Position numbers and translations under genes: made by a program | From: Uranotaenia lowii | Taxonomy: Eukaryota > Arthropoda > Insecta > Diptera > Culicidae | Direction of reading: 5' to 3' | NCBI RefSeq assembly: GCF_029784155.1 | Contig: NC_073692.1 | Span: forward strand, 320,039,726 to 320,103,725 | Length of the DNA stretch: 64,000 nucleotides | Notes under the pieces: model-generated | The model's input: the letters and a program-made list of their open reading frames with translations, nothing else | Told to the model about the DNA's origin: nothing | Databases searched by the model: none | Part shown: piece by piece, positions 1-11,230 of the stretch | Position numbering within the stretch: position 1 is the stretch's first letter | Layout: every line of letters begins with the position of its first letter

Positions 1-728
1 TTTTTGCAAATCAATTTAAGTTCATCAATATTTGTCTCATAAGAACTTTCAAATACATTTTGTTTAGAAAGAATATCATCAAATTCAAGGGAAATTTGAG
101 CATCAATTGGACTTACAACGTTTAAATTAAAATCATGAGCAGACTCAAATTGTTGGGCCAATTTTTGAGCTTTTTCTGCATTCGTTAAAAGAAGTTTATC
201 CCCGTCTTTCAAAGTAGGAATTGGCTTCTGGGGCTTTTTCAAAATTTTAGTTAATTTCCAAAATGGCTTTGAGTAGGGTTTTATGTCCTCTACTGCTTTT
301 GCAAAATTTTCATTACGGATGAAATTTAAACGACGTTTGATCTCTTTTTGAAGGTCGCAATAAATAAATTTCAAATAAGGATCCCTAGTACGTTGATATT
401 GGCGTCGACGAATGTTTTTCAGTCGTATCAAAAACTGAAGATCATCATCGATCAAAGGTTGATTAAATTTATGTTTAACTTTGGGTATTGAAGCGGCTTT
501 AGCATTGACTATTGAAGTTGTCAAATTTTCTACAGCCAAATCAATATCTTCTATTGAATTAAGTGGAACGTTTACATTCAAATTACGTTCAATAAAATTC
601 CTATATCGCTCCCAGTCAGCTTTTTGAAAGTTAAAAGTTGATTTTAAAGGGTTTTCAATGGGACTTTGGGATAAAGAAAAAGTTACTGGAAGGTGGTCTG
701 AATCGAGGTCCGCATGAGTAACTAATTG
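1..728 (-). pseudogene. Jockey-type LINE ORF2, middle part (end of endonuclease and linker to RT), cut by window edge
   Basis: The minus strand is open over about 240 codons with no stop. Read from 728 downwards it starts QLVTHADLDSDHLPV, the last block of an APE-type endonuclease, with the catalytic SDH. A charged linker follows, rich in KNIRRRQYQRTR-like sequence, as between endonuclease and RT in Jockey LINEs. The RT itself lies beyond position 1. The piece joins in order to the endonuclease start at 8203-8795: that part stops at DLVLTD and this one resumes just before the ADLDSDHLPV block. The two are therefore one ORF2 split by the plus-strand LINE at 729-8203. A few codons between DLVLTD and QLVTH are missing, either lost at insertion or never present. 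Seen: open frame and motifs. Known: motif order in Jockey. Inferred: a single original gene. Confidence 0.88.
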
Positions 729-1251
729 ACTACAATGCTCGCCTTGCTAAAAACATTTTATCAAAATTTGAACCTGAAACTAACGTACACATTTATGGGG
801 ACTTCAATCAACGAGCGGCAAATTTTATTAATGATGAAGAAAATGAATCACTTTTAATCCCAATTGTAGGAGAAAATGAAACGCTTCAAACCCTTTTTGG
901 CAAATGCGCAGAGTTAGGTCTTAATCAAATTAATCATATCAGAAATCAAAATAACTGCTATTTAGATTTACTTTTTACTAATATGACTGATGATTTCTGT
1001 GTGACTGAGTCACTTACTCCGCTGTGGAAAAACGAAGTGTTCCACACTGCAATAGAATATTCCATATTTATACATGAAAACTCCACAGTGTTGGATAGTG
1101 GTTTATCTGAGCAATACTATGATTTTGAACAAGCCAATTACCTAAGTATTAAGAACAAATTAAATGCTGTAGATTGGCAATCATTAATTCGAAACCAAAA
1201 CCCAGAACAAGCAGTGGATGATTTCTACAAAATTATATATGATACTAGCAG
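729..1251 (+). pseudogene. CR1-like LINE endonuclease fragment
   Basis: Open frame entered at about 731 with no start codon. It contains HIYGDFNQ, the Asp-x-Asn catalytic block of the APE endonuclease, then NCYLDLLFTNMTDDF and EVFHTAIEYSIF, where the HTAIE block replaces the usual SDH/HHPLE. The same blocks occur in the copy at 62,550 (LYGDFNQ, NRYLDLLFSNLTDDF, EIFHTAIEFSI). Homology stops after DDFYKIIYD near 1251, where foreign sequence starts. The ATG at 983 is an internal methionine; the last ~38 codons of that frame (to 1366) belong to the insert. Confidence 0.82.
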
Positions 1252-3782
1252 ACCCGGTAAACTTCGTCTTACCATTTTAAACTTGGCGTCTATTTCAATT
1301 TTTTTTTCACTGTTTGACTTAAAAAAAGCATCAAATCTTGAGTTGTTAATCGTCTCGCTTTCTTGAACATGTCCTAGTTTTTAAACATATCCATCTTTTC
1401 CGTTTGCTCGAATTGGCCTGCTCAATTATATTGGAATCAAATCGAGGAATTTTAACTCAATTCTACGGGTCTTTTAACTGATTATTCAAAAAATATCTCC
1501 AATAAATTTTACATACATCTTACATGAATCCTTTTCATTTACATTTCTTTGATTTGGATGCTTTGAATATTGCCGAATGATATCAGGTATCAGCTTCCCG
1601 TTGCAAATTCGATTTTTTCAGCATTCAACGTTACCATCAAACTTGGCAAACTTCATGCTAAAAAAAATCCACTCTTTATAACTTGTTCCATAAATAACAT
1701 ATGTTGATTATATCTATGTTTCATTTATTGTATACAATTTAATTGATTGACTCCGCTTTGCTCGAGTTCACTTTAAGCTTTAAATCGAAATAAAAAGTTT
1801 CTCATTTATTGGAGTTTATTGCATATGAAACTTTATGGAAGAAGAATTTTGAATATCGGGACAATTTTTGGAGTGTTTACTCAATATTCTGCCTAGCGCA
1901 GCACTTTTAGCTCCCAAGTAGCTTTTGATGGTAGATATTTTAGAACTGAAGAAATAAAAACATAAGAGATGACTTTTTTCAAACCATTTTCAAGCAGCTT
2001 AACTTTCCTCACATTTGGAAGCAGTGGTTATATTTTCATCAAAATCATGTCCAAAAAAAGGTTCGCTCTTTTTTTTTAGCAAAAATGCTAATTAAATCAA
2101 GAAGTTAATATTCAAAGAAATTTAATTTGGTTTTGAAAGGAGAGAAGATATGATTAAATTTTTTGTTATTCAACCGAATTAAAGCATTTTTATCTTCTTT
2201 TTTATCCTTAAATACATACCTGCCAATTTAAACCATTGTTGTCTGATTTAAAATTTTCCTAAACAGTGTTGAAGGTGATTTGCGATTCTGTTTAAGATTA
2301 TGTGATATTTTCAAGATTCAATAAGATTTAATTGGAACGCAGGTTATAAAAAATTCAAAACATAAAAAAGAACTAATCTTTCAAGGCTACGATAGTTTCA
2401 TGAGTTCATTTTTTTTTCTGGAAATTTTCATTTAAATTTACCTCGACATTTAAAAATTTTAAATATCCGTTCAGATTGAACACTCGGGATACCCTATCTG
2501 ACTATTTTAGAGAAAAACTGGAATATGTTTCATGACTTAAAGGCGCATTGCCACTTGTTTCACCGTGTGAAATGACAGGAGTAAATATTATTTTCAACAC
2601 TTTTAGGTCATAACAAAATCTTATCAAAAAAAAAAAAAAAATCAGCTTCTGCTATAAAAAAATTATGCTTCTAGAATATCAATCACGAAAAAAAATGCCA
2701 ACAAAAAATCGGATCTAAAGTCTCACCTACGTAACCAAAATATGTTAAACAAAAACACACATTTATGTGAAGTACGTACTTGAATTCTGTGTAAACAAAC
2801 AGGGAACCTGTAAACAGTTTTTTGGTGAAAGATTTAAAAAAAGTTAAGATTATTTAGTCAGATTGTTTATTTGGGCCCAACCATTTATAAATTTAGAAAT
2901 CATGTATACATTTTTTGTAAATGTTGAACGTTTGCACTTCTTTGCATTCGGCCTTCAAATGAACATCAATCTTATATAATCCATTTTAAAGGACAGGCTC
3001 TTGTTCAGTTCATGTGACTGTTAATTTGCAACGGATTTTGTAGTTGTTCTATAAATTTAATGGCGCATGATACAACTTCTGTGAAGTACATTTGTACATG
3101 TTTGAAAAATATTTCTAGCGGATTATAAACCAAGTCTTTCCACTTTTCTTTTTTCAAATGTCCGCAAAGAGTCATACCATTATTTCATACGCATCAGTAC
3201 TAAATTCATATTATTTAGACAACAATTCCTTCTTGAAATAACACGAATTGATGTTTAATTTTTTCAAATCGATTGAATGGTTTTGATTTGATCGGCAAAA
3301 TATTAATCTGGGTCACATCTGGGCGTCATTCATTACTACATATGTGCTGTACAAATGATCTAGGAATCAAGAAGAAAAAACACATCTAGGCTTCATGTGG
3401 TCACCACATGCATCGAAATTATGCTTGGTTGAGAAATGCGCGCCCAAATATTTCCACTAAACAGTATGCTATGCCATAGTTACTAACCTCCTACGACGTT
3501 TGCTTGCGACGCCTCGACCTTGGAGACGAAAAACAAACCGCCCGCCCGGCGCCCAAAGTAAAGAAAATCTCGAAAAAATTGAAGGCCATGACTTTAATTT
3601 GATTCAATTTATCACAAATTTAATGATTACGGACAATTAATGCGACTTTTTGTTGTTTTTATTCGATATAAACCGATTCGCATGCCCACAGAATATTCTA
3701 AAAATAATTTCATTTGAATCGGCTGGGTCATTTCGGAGGAGTAGTACTACAAACACCGTTACAAGAGAATTTTATATAATAG
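1252..3782. other. ~2.5-kb insertion of unknown type inside the CR1-like LINE
   Basis: The LINE frame breaks at ~1251 and resumes at ~3783, so this block came in later. It is AT-rich and no frame looks like a known protein. It begins near CAGACCCGGTAAACTTCG (about 1249-1266), but no inverted copy of that sequence is seen at the other end. Weak similarity between ttatatatgata (left) and ttatataatagat (right) may be a decayed target duplication. A short GC-rich patch at 3,480-3,590 stands out against the rest and is not explained. It could be a decayed DNA transposon or a composite of several insertions. Confidence 0.6.
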
Positions 3783-4203
3783 ATTTTAGAAACGACAGTA
3801 CCAAAAAAGCAAAGAAGTATAAAGAAAAGATCTAAAATTCCAGCATGGTACAACAGAACAATAATTAATCTCAAAAATAGAAAGCAGAAAGCTCATAAAG
3901 CTTACAAAAAAGATAATTGTGATGTGAATCGCTCAAATTATTTGGCCATTTGCGAGCAGTTGAACATTGAAATTAAAAATTCGTTCGAGCAGTACAACAA
4001 TTTGATAGAAAATAATATAAAGAAGGACCCTAAAAAATTTTTCAACTTTGTCAAAGAAAAGCAAAAGTCTCAAAATTTCCCATCTCAAATGAAATTTGAA
4101 AGCAGAATAGGGAATACAAAAAATGAAATCAGTAATCTATTTGCAAATTTTTTTCAAGAAGTTTATACTACGCATGACGTCAATGATCGAGATTATGATT
4201 ATT
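3783..4203 (+). pseudogene. CR1-like LINE linker between endonuclease and RT
   Basis: About 140 codons read TVPKKQRSIKKRSKIPAWY, then LKNRKQKAHKAYKK, LAICEQLN, KDPKKFFNFVKEKQ, FPSQMKFES and ISNLFANFFQEVYT. The copy at 62,550 has matching blocks (KNRKQ/RNKKQKAHKNWKK, LAICIN, NPRSFFKYVSSK, FPSRMHLDS, NLFANFFQSVYT). The frame is cut after DYDY by the hAT-like element at 4204. Joining 4203 to 6564 restores the exact frame. The ATG at 3924 lies inside this frame and is not a start. Confidence 0.82.
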
Positions 4204-6555
4204 CAGGCCCGTGCGAAGGACCTGTCCATGGGGGGGGTTTTCAAAATTCAAATTTAGCTAAAAAAAATAACAATACCAAAAATAAACAATAAATAAGGAA
4301 ATTTATGTCTAACATCATTTTCTTACTCATGAATATCTCACAAACTCAAAAATAATGAATTTTACTGATAAAATGAATCAAAATTTAAAATAAAAAAAAT
4401 CATAATGAAAGTTTCAAATCAATGCTATTTTCGGTAAATCATTGGTATTTTTTTCAAAATGATGTTCTTCATTCTGAACTAAAAATTTGCTTCAAAATAA
4501 ATTTTCATCAGTCTAGTTTTCAGATTTGAAATATATATTCCCAAAAAACAGATTAAAAAAAAATGAATCTATAATAAACGACAGATAAGGTAAAAAATTA
4601 ATCATGATTAATTTTTTTTAGGAAAATAATAATAATTGTTGTTAATTATTCATATATATTTACATTTCTTCTATTAATTTTCAATTGAAGGGTTGCTTGA
4701 AAAATTCCTCTATAGTATTTTGAATTAAATAAAAGAAAATTTAATCACGCCTTGAAATATGAATTTTTGATTTAAAAATATCTATTTTGAACTTAGAAGA
4801 ATTTATTCAAAGTTGATGATTGAATTTAGTTTGGTGGAAGGTATTTTATATTATTTCAAGAGTGCCAGTGATCAAAGTTAGAGAAAAATCCTTTTCCTTG
4901 AATAAAATCCTTCCAGTTATCAAAATAACAGATTAAAAAAGGTCATTTTTGAAGTTCTGAATATTAACATAATAAATCATGTTCAATTAAACTGACAAAA
5001 TACATGTTGTAAAATAGATAATTTCATGAATGATCAATATGAAAAAAAAAATAAAAATAAGGAACTCCATGTTTTATAAATATTTGAAGCACATAGCAAA
5101 TACCAATTTAGTTAGCATTGTGCATTAAAATACAGCTTTAAAGTTGCTACTTCGAATCATTTTTCGAACTTTTCAAAGATTTATTAAAAAATCATGATAA
5201 TTTTAAAAAAACATGGTTTTATATTACAAAAATAAATAAAAGGTTAATAAATTTACAATCAAAGGTTTTAAAGTTTCAGATTACAAGCTTTGAGGATTTT
5301 GTCACTTTCAATTGAAGGGATCTGGAATGAACACAAGTTAGAAACTATGCTTTTTCTTATTAAAAATTTAGATTTAATGGCTCATGAGAACACAAAAATT
5401 GAGAATTTTAAATGAAGACAAACTTATTAATATAATGTCTGAAAATTAAAAATTAAATTTAATAGGATATAAAAAACTGTACTATAAAATTTGGTAAATT
5501 TATTTGATAATAAAAATAAAATATGAAGATGAAAAGTAGAAGTCGTTGAATGAAGTAAAGTAAACAAATGGAAAACTATATAACCTTTTTCGCAGAATTC
5601 AAAATAACTTAAAGTTTAGAGGGAAGTTTTTTTTGTAAATTCTTTATTTGAAACGGTAGAGGAAAGTTAAAACTTTTGTTTTTAAACGTTATGTTTTTGA
5701 TTAAAAGTCTTGTCAAAAAAGTGTGGAAATTTCTTAAATAACCATTTTATAAGTTATTTAAATTACAAAACCTGATAGAAAAATTGCATATTTAGATTCA
5801 GGACATAAAATTAATCAAAATATCTTTTAAATTCATTGCACGACGGAAGAATGATAATTTTTCGGCCTTATGTAAATTATCAAGAAAGTTTTTAATGTGA
5901 AGTTGAGCATTTGAAAGAACGAGAAACAAAAAATAAAATTGAAACAAAATTGATTTCTTGCAGAATATCTCATTTCAGCGTAGCATTTGTAATGACATAT
6001 ACGATTTTTTTAATTAACATTTTTAGGTAGTAATAAATAGATGGACATAAGTTTAAGGTTTTTTTCGTTAATTCTGTTGACCATAGTGAGAAATAAACGC
6101 CTGTAACATGGCTACCGACTTGTTGATGTATAAAATTAGTATTTGATGAATTTATTTTGAAGTTAAAATGGTTGCTTTCAAACTCTGAACTTGTTGAGTT
6201 GCACTTCTTAACAAAAACCCATTCTAAAGATGAGTATGTATGTCAAATTTAGAGTTTCAATACAAAAGGTTGAATGACTCTTGACTTGAGTCAAATCAAA
6301 ATTTACAATTAAAAATAAGTTCAATTCGTGAACGTCACATAGTGTCGTAAAATGAAATGTCTCAACCCTAAAGTAATTTAAGATTAAATTCCGCCGGAGG
6401 CGAGCCAAATTTCTGAATAGCCTGTAAACAATTATTTTCAAACAACTTTTAAAATCAAGAAATTTTCCGTTACTAAGGTGAAAATTTTACTTGGAAAAAA
6501 TCTCCATGGGGGGGGGTTAAACCCCTAAAACCCCCCCCCCGTTCGCACGGCCTTG
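4204..6555 (+). mobile_element. Non-autonomous hAT-like DNA transposon, 2,352 bp, with 8-bp TSD
   Basis: The left end is CAGGCCCGTGCGAA and the reverse complement of the right end is CAAGGCCGTGCGAA. It is flanked by exact 8-bp duplications TGATTATT at 4196-4203 and 6556-6563. An 8-bp duplication with CAG-type ends is the hAT signature. Just inside the left end is a G8 run, and near the right end lie G9 and C11 runs. No transposase-like frame is present, so it would need enzyme from elsewhere. Removing it with one duplication restores the LINE frame as DYDY-FSYLGDP. Two decayed relatives lie at about 24,790-28,480 (same orientation) and 57,190-59,960 (reverse). Confidence 0.85.
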
Positions 6556-6563
6556 TGATTATT

Positions 6564-8125
6564 TCTCATATCTTGGTGATCCGTTACTAAATGTTGATGT
6601 CAATAACATATTGCTCAGTGAAATACTTGTTTCTTTGGATGCATTAGATTCATCAAAAGGTCCAGGTCCAGATGGTTTGCCCCCCAAATTTTTAAAGTTG
6701 CTGTCAAAAGAAATAGCCAAACCATTATTTTGGTTGTTTAATTCTTCTTTGGAAACAAGTATTCTTCCTGCAATATGGAAAGAATCTTTTTTGGTTCCAA
6801 TATTTAAAAGTGGCATCAAATCTGATGTACGAAATTATCGTGGAGTTGCTATATTATCCTGCATTCCTAAATTGTTCGAATCCATTATTAATAGAAATAT
6901 ATTCTCACAAGTAAAAAATTTAATCTCGAATAAACAACATGGTTTTTTCAAAGGCCGTTCTACGACCACTAATTTACTACATTTTGTAACATTTACTATA
7001 AAAGCGATGGAAAACGGCAATTATGTTGAAACATTGTATACTGATTTTAGTAAAGCATTCGATAGGGTCGACATTCCTTTGTTACTTTTCAAGTTAGCTA
7101 AGCTTGGGTTTAATCATAGACTTTTGCAATGGATCCAGTCATATTTAACTGGTAGAACACAAAGAGTACGATTTGAAGGAAGTCTGTCACCAGTTGTAAA
7201 TGTAACATCAGGTGTTCCTCAAGGTTCTCATCTTGGCCCGTTACTGTTTATTTTATTTGTTAACGATGTTGACTACATCTTAAAAGATTTAAATGTTTCA
7301 ATTTACGCAGACGATATGAAAATTTTTCTGGAAATACGTAAACCATCGGATATTGAAGTGTTTCAACGTGGACTAAATTGTTTTTATACCTGGTGTTCAA
7401 AATGTTTGCTAGAGCTTAATGTAAAAAAATGTAACTCAATATCATTTTCGAGAAAGCAACTAATGAGACAAGAATCAGTAAAATTAGGTCAAAATAAAGT
7501 TGAAAGGTGTAGTCAAGTGAGAGACTTAGGAATCTTATTGGACTCTAAACTAACCTTCGTTGTCCATTTTAATAATATTATCTACAAGGCAAGTAATATG
7601 CTTGGTTTTCTCAAAAGATTTAGTCTGCAATTTAATGATCCTTACACAATAAAAACTTTGTATGTAGCTTATGTTAGGCCCCTCCTTGAATACTGCAGTG
7701 TAGTGTGGTCTCCATACCAAGAAGTTCACATAAATCGTATTGAGTCAGTACAAAAGCAATTCTTGTTGTTTGCCTTGCGTAAATTAGGCTGGACGACTTT
7801 ACCCCTTCCATCATATGAATCTCGATGCATGCTTATTAATTTAAACACACTGAAAAAACGAAGAGAGTTTGCAATGATAGCCTTCATAAATGATACTGTG
7901 ACTCAAAAAGTAAATGCTCCTGAAATTTTAGAAAATCTTAACTTTTATGCTCCCACTAGATCTTTAAGAAACCGGAATTTATTTTACATCAATAGTCACA
8001 GAACAAATTATGCCAAAAATGTACCAATTAACAGAATGATGTCCTGCTATAATATGTATTATGAAAATCTAGATGTTACAATGAACAGAAATAAACTTAA
8101 AAAACAATTCTTCCGGATTAATTAG
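6564..8125 (+). pseudogene. CR1-like LINE reverse transcriptase and C-terminal domain
   Basis: Continuation of the LINE ORF2, open to a TAG at 8125. RT blocks in order are SSKGPGPDGLPPKFLK, FLVPIFKSG with NYRGVAILS, KQHGFFKGRST, TLYTDFSKAFDRVD (first catalytic Asp), SGVPQGSHLGPLLF, and YADD at 7304-7315 (catalytic Asp pair). LGILLDSKLTF and the thumb follow. The C-terminus carries RNRNLFYINSHRTNYAKN, a block shared with the 17.9-kb element (LRNRNWLSLEPRNTSY). No stop or frameshift is visible, so the gene was apparently open when the two later insertions disabled it. The first ATG (6611) lies inside the frame and is not a real start. Confidence 0.9.
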
Positions 8126-8203
8126 GCATAGTATATAACTAGTTATAAACGTATTTGTAAATGAAACGGTCTACAATTGATTGACGACAATAAATAAATA
8201 AAT

Positions 8204-8795
8204 CCGTCAGAACCAAATCAATTGTGGAAGGATTTCTAATCGAAGAGAAACAAGTATGCCCATTAGGATATTCAACAGTGTAATAACCTGCAGAGCAGTC
8301 ATTAAATAAAATATTCCCATTTGAATTTGATGAAATATTATTCCAAGATCGGTGTTTTGCATTAAAGTCACCAATAATAAAAAATTTAGATTTATTTCTG
8401 GTGAGTTTTTGTAAATCTCCCTTCAAAAAATTTTTCTGTTCACCGCTACATTGAAAAGGCAAATATGCGGCAATAATTATAATTTTCCCCATAGAAGTTT
8501 CTAATTCAATTCCAATTGTTTCTAAGACTTTTGTATTGAAAGAAGGAAGAAGTCTAAATTTGAGACGACTATTGATGACAATAGCTACACCCCCACCTTG
8601 TCGATCAAGTCGATCATTTCGTAAAATTTTAAAGAAAGCATTGCTTTTCAAGTTATTGTCTGGCTTTAAAAAAGTTTCAGTGATGGCAGCAATATGTATG
8701 TTTTGAGTATTCAAAAATAAAAAGAATTCATCTTGGTTTGCCAGCAAAGATCTAGCATTCCAATTCATAATATTTAAACATCTATTTGGATCCAT
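8204..8795 (-). pseudogene. Jockey-type LINE ORF2, endonuclease N-terminal part
   Basis: Encodes the first ~200 residues of the APE-type endonuclease that nicks target DNA to prime reverse transcription. Visible blocks in order are NWNARSLLANQDE, the ITETFL block with the catalytic Glu, GGGVAIVINS, GDFNAKH with the catalytic Asp/Asn, and STIDLVLTD. The start is the ATG at 8795 (MDPNRCLNIMNWN). It overlaps the end of ORF1 (8782) by 14 nt, a common dicistronic arrangement in Jockey elements. The Jockey frame ends at LTD near 8203, where the (AATA)n tail of the inserted plus-strand LINE begins; any further minus-strand codons come from the insert. The closest match I recognise is the Juan group of mosquito Jockey elements, from family knowledge rather than a search. 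Confidence 0.9.
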
Positions 8796-10209
8796 GAGGG
8801 AATCGTAAAGTCATAATAATTTTGTTAGCATAATTAAAAGAAGTTTGGAAAGCTTCAAACATTGAATTTGCTTTCAACATAAGTTGCATCATTTCCATTA
8901 AATTTTGATGCAAAAATTTTAATTTTTCCTCAGTAATCTCACCCAAATCAACAAAATTGTTAGAATCAGAAGAGGAAGGAGAAGAAAAAGTATTTGAATT
9001 TCGGGGATTTTCCCAAGCCTTCGCATGAACGTTGAGACTTGGTTTTTTCCCATTTTTATTAGTTGAACCTGAAGAGGAAAACCCATTTTCAACCACCTCT
9101 GAGAACGATAAACAACGAGTCTGGGGCGCAGAATCAGCACAGTTAACATTAAAATCACTTCGGGTATTACCCAGCCGTGATTCCAATGTAGACCGAGGCT
9201 TACCGCGATCATTCAGGTTGTTTGCCGGCCTGACGTGTGAAGACGAAAAAGAGGAAGGAGGAGAAGAAACTTTTCTGGAAACTTTGGGATTTTTCCTAGA
9301 AGCAATAATTTTTGCCCTGATGGGACAGTCTAGCGAATTCGAGGAATGATTACCTGCGCAATTTGCACACTTGAAAAATTTTGTTTGTGGCGTATCACCA
9401 CCAAAAAGGCATTTAGATTTTTCATGATCGAATGAGCCGCAAAGCATGCATCTGGCATTCATTCTACAATTTTTAGTGCCGTGACAAAAAGCTTGACAAC
9501 GACGACATTGCGTAATATTTTGAAGGAAATTGGTTGAAGATTTTCTAAAAGGTTCGAATTTGACTCGACAATGAAACATAAGACGAGCCTTTTCAAGAAT
9601 TTGCAAATTATTAACTTGATCCTTTTTAAAATGGATCAAATAAAGCTCAGGAGCAAAACCAACACTACTGATATTATTCGTGTTGGTTCTTTTCCTCATT
9701 TGAATTACTTGAATCGGAGAAAAACCTAACAAAGAATTTAATTCAGTTGTGATCTCATCCGGTGTCTGATCGCCGGTGAGACCACGAAGTACAACTTTAA
9801 AAGGACGATCACCTCTAGTGTCGTACGTAAAAAATTGGTGTTTTTTATTATTCAAATAATTTAAAATTTTTTGAAAATCATTAAAAGATTCCGCCAATGT
9901 ACGAGCAGTTCCCCTTCGACCGATCTGAAAAGAAATCTTCACATCCTTGACGGAAGTGACGATTTCTTTTCGAAAAGCATTGAAGTCAGGAATCGTGACC
10001 GTAATTGGTGGAACCTTTTCGTTTTTAAGAGTATAAGAAGAAGAAGGTTTCTTAGTACTCTTATCAGAATTAAATATGAATATTTCCTCATCACCGATGT
10101 TATGAAGGACATCAAATGAATTGGAAATTTCAACTTTTTTGGGCGATGGACCTGAATTAGTTTCGGCAATTCGCTTTCTACCGGCTCTACCGGCCGATGA
10201 CTTCCCCAT
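8782..10209 (-). CDS. Jockey-type LINE ORF1, nucleic-acid-binding Gag-like protein
   Basis: An intact 475-codon frame. ORF1 proteins of Jockey elements coat the element RNA and carry it to the nucleus. The N-terminus is basic (GKSSAGRAGRKR). Around residues 90-215 lies the region usually annotated PRE_C2HC, ending in the typical FKVVLRGL. Three zinc knuckles follow: CX2CX4HX4C at about 235-248, CX2CX4HX4C at 254-267 and CX2CX3HX6C at 281-295. The tail is serine-rich and low in complexity. The stop falls 14 nt inside ORF2. The full frame, beside an ORF2 broken by insertion, shows that this copy lost mobility through the insertion rather than slow decay. The start is the first ATG after the likely 5' UTR (10,210 to about 10,440). 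Confidence 0.9.
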   Translation of the reverse strand: MGKSSAGRAGRKRIAETNSGPSPKKVEISNSFDVLHNIGDEEIFIFNSDKSTKKPSSSYTLKNEKVPPITVTIPDFNAFRKEIVTSVKDVKISFQIGRRGTARTLAESFNDFQKILNYLNNKKHQFFTYDTRGDRPFKVVLRGLTGDQTPDEITTELNSLLGFSPIQVIQMRKRTNTNNISSVGFAPELYLIHFKKDQVNNLQILEKARLMFHCRVKFEPFRKSSTNFLQNITQCRRCQAFCHGTKNCRMNARCMLCGSFDHEKSKCLFGGDTPQTKFFKCANCAGNHSSNSLDCPIRAKIIASRKNPKVSRKVSSPPSSFSSSHVRPANNLNDRGKPRSTLESRLGNTRSDFNVNCADSAPQTRCLSFSEVVENGFSSSGSTNKNGKKPSLNVHAKAWENPRNSNTFSSPSSSDSNNFVDLGEITEEKLKFLHQNLMEMMQLMLKANSMFEAFQTSFNYANKIIMTLRFPHGSK

Positions 10210-10440
10210 GCTGGTAAGAAAAGAGAAAAATATGAATAAAAGAAAATTAAATTAATTTTAGCACTGAAAAGTGCTGATTGAATAACAGGTAAGGGAAAAA
10301 TAAATAATGTAAAAATGTTCCTGCAGGTACACTGCAACGATACGATGCTCCGGCGTACGTGTTGACGGCTCAACGGTACAGATGGAAGTTGGACGTTTTC
10401 CTGTATTCCATAGGTTTTAAAGGGGTATTTAAGAGATGCT
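10210..10440 (-). promoter_or_regulatory. Probable 5' UTR and internal promoter region of the Jockey LINE
   Basis: This lies between the ORF1 start and a change to AT-rich flank near 10,440. It is richer in GC than the flank and has no long frame of its own. Jockey elements start transcription at their own first bases from an internal pol II promoter, so the 5' end should lie in the upper part of this stretch. I cannot fix the exact first base or a target duplication. Confidence 0.4.
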
Positions 10441-11230
10441 CTTCTAGTAGTAAGAAATTTGACATTTGAGCTGTATTTCTTTACCAAAACTGCTTACTTT
10501 ATTCACTAACACGACGTGAAATGATGAAACAAACATTCGGAGTTAATTTTGAATCAGAAAAAAACAGGTTGGAAATCGAATACTTTGATTTTTTTTCAGT
10601 AAATCACACTTTTTTTAGTTTCTAGTCGTAGATGTCAGAATTATCTTGCAGTTAAAACCAAATTATGTCTAAGTATTGATTTTTTTAGTTTATTTAGGCC
10701 CATATGGATCATTTCGAGGTAGTTTTCCTACACAGTTTTGCTGGAGCTCACGCTACAGAAAACTTTTCCGGATGTTTAAAATATAACCAGCACAAGAATA
10801 ACACACCGCCAAAGTTCCAGCTCATCTCAACTTCCGATTCAATTGCAAATAATACCAATAATTTTGCTAGCCTTGTGGTCCTTCAAGCTCCATCGGAAAT
10901 CACAACATTATTCTGATAATCGGTGCAAGAAAATCACTTTTTAGTGACCTGGATGCAATTCTAATTTTTTGATTTAGTGATCTTAGAATTTCCAAGGCGG
11001 TATCTAGTACTTATTTACTGATCAAAATCGTCCAGCTCATCATAATTAATCCCGGTTAAATGAAAATTGGCCTCCAGTCCGTATAACAGCAAGACAGTGC
11101 TGCCATCTACGATTTTTTTTAGATTTGAAGATTAGATATTTATTTGATGAGGATAACTTTTCAGAGAAAACCTTAACGAACTGGGGTTGCTCTAAAAGGT
11201 TTCTATTTATGTAAACATAGATTGGATTTT
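10441..11230. other. AT-rich stretch without recognised features
   Basis: No coding frame longer than 70 codons and no clear repeat ends. The 70-codon frame at 10,704-10,916 has no recognisable content. Confidence 0.5.

Larger units (their letters stand above)
729..8203 (+). mobile_element. CR1-like LINE, 5'-truncated, inserted in the Jockey ORF2 and itself split twice
   Basis: Three coding pieces read in order: endonuclease 729-1251, linker 3783-4203 and RT 6564-8125. Between them lie a ~2.5-kb insert and a hAT-like element. Without these the element is about 2.6 kb. The 5' end is cut inside the endonuclease, the usual result of incomplete reverse transcription. The 3' end is (AATA)n at 8189-8203, a short-repeat tail rather than poly(A), as in CR1/L2-type LINEs. 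It is related to the LINE at 62,550 and more distantly to that at 17,933. Clade placement by eye is tentative. Confidence 0.82.
1..10440 (-). mobile_element. Jockey (Juan-like) LINE, host of nested insertions, 3' end outside window
   Basis: Composite of ORF1 (8782-10209), ORF2 endonuclease (8204-8795) and ORF2 continuation (1-728), all on the minus strand and in the right order. It is interrupted only by the plus-strand LINE at 729-8203. Without the insert the Jockey sequence seen here is about 3 kb; RT, 3' UTR and tail are missing because the window ends. The 5' limit is approximate. Confidence 0.85.

Noticed and set aside
6208..6441. 77-codon minus-strand frame with a counterpart at 28,189-28,533
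   Set aside because: Both belong to copies of one transposon family, so similarity at DNA level explains it; left as a finding on the kept block rather than a gene.
9939..10487. 182-codon minus-strand frame over the Jockey 5' region
   Set aside because: Out of frame with ORF1, whose zinc knuckles and initiation context fit better.
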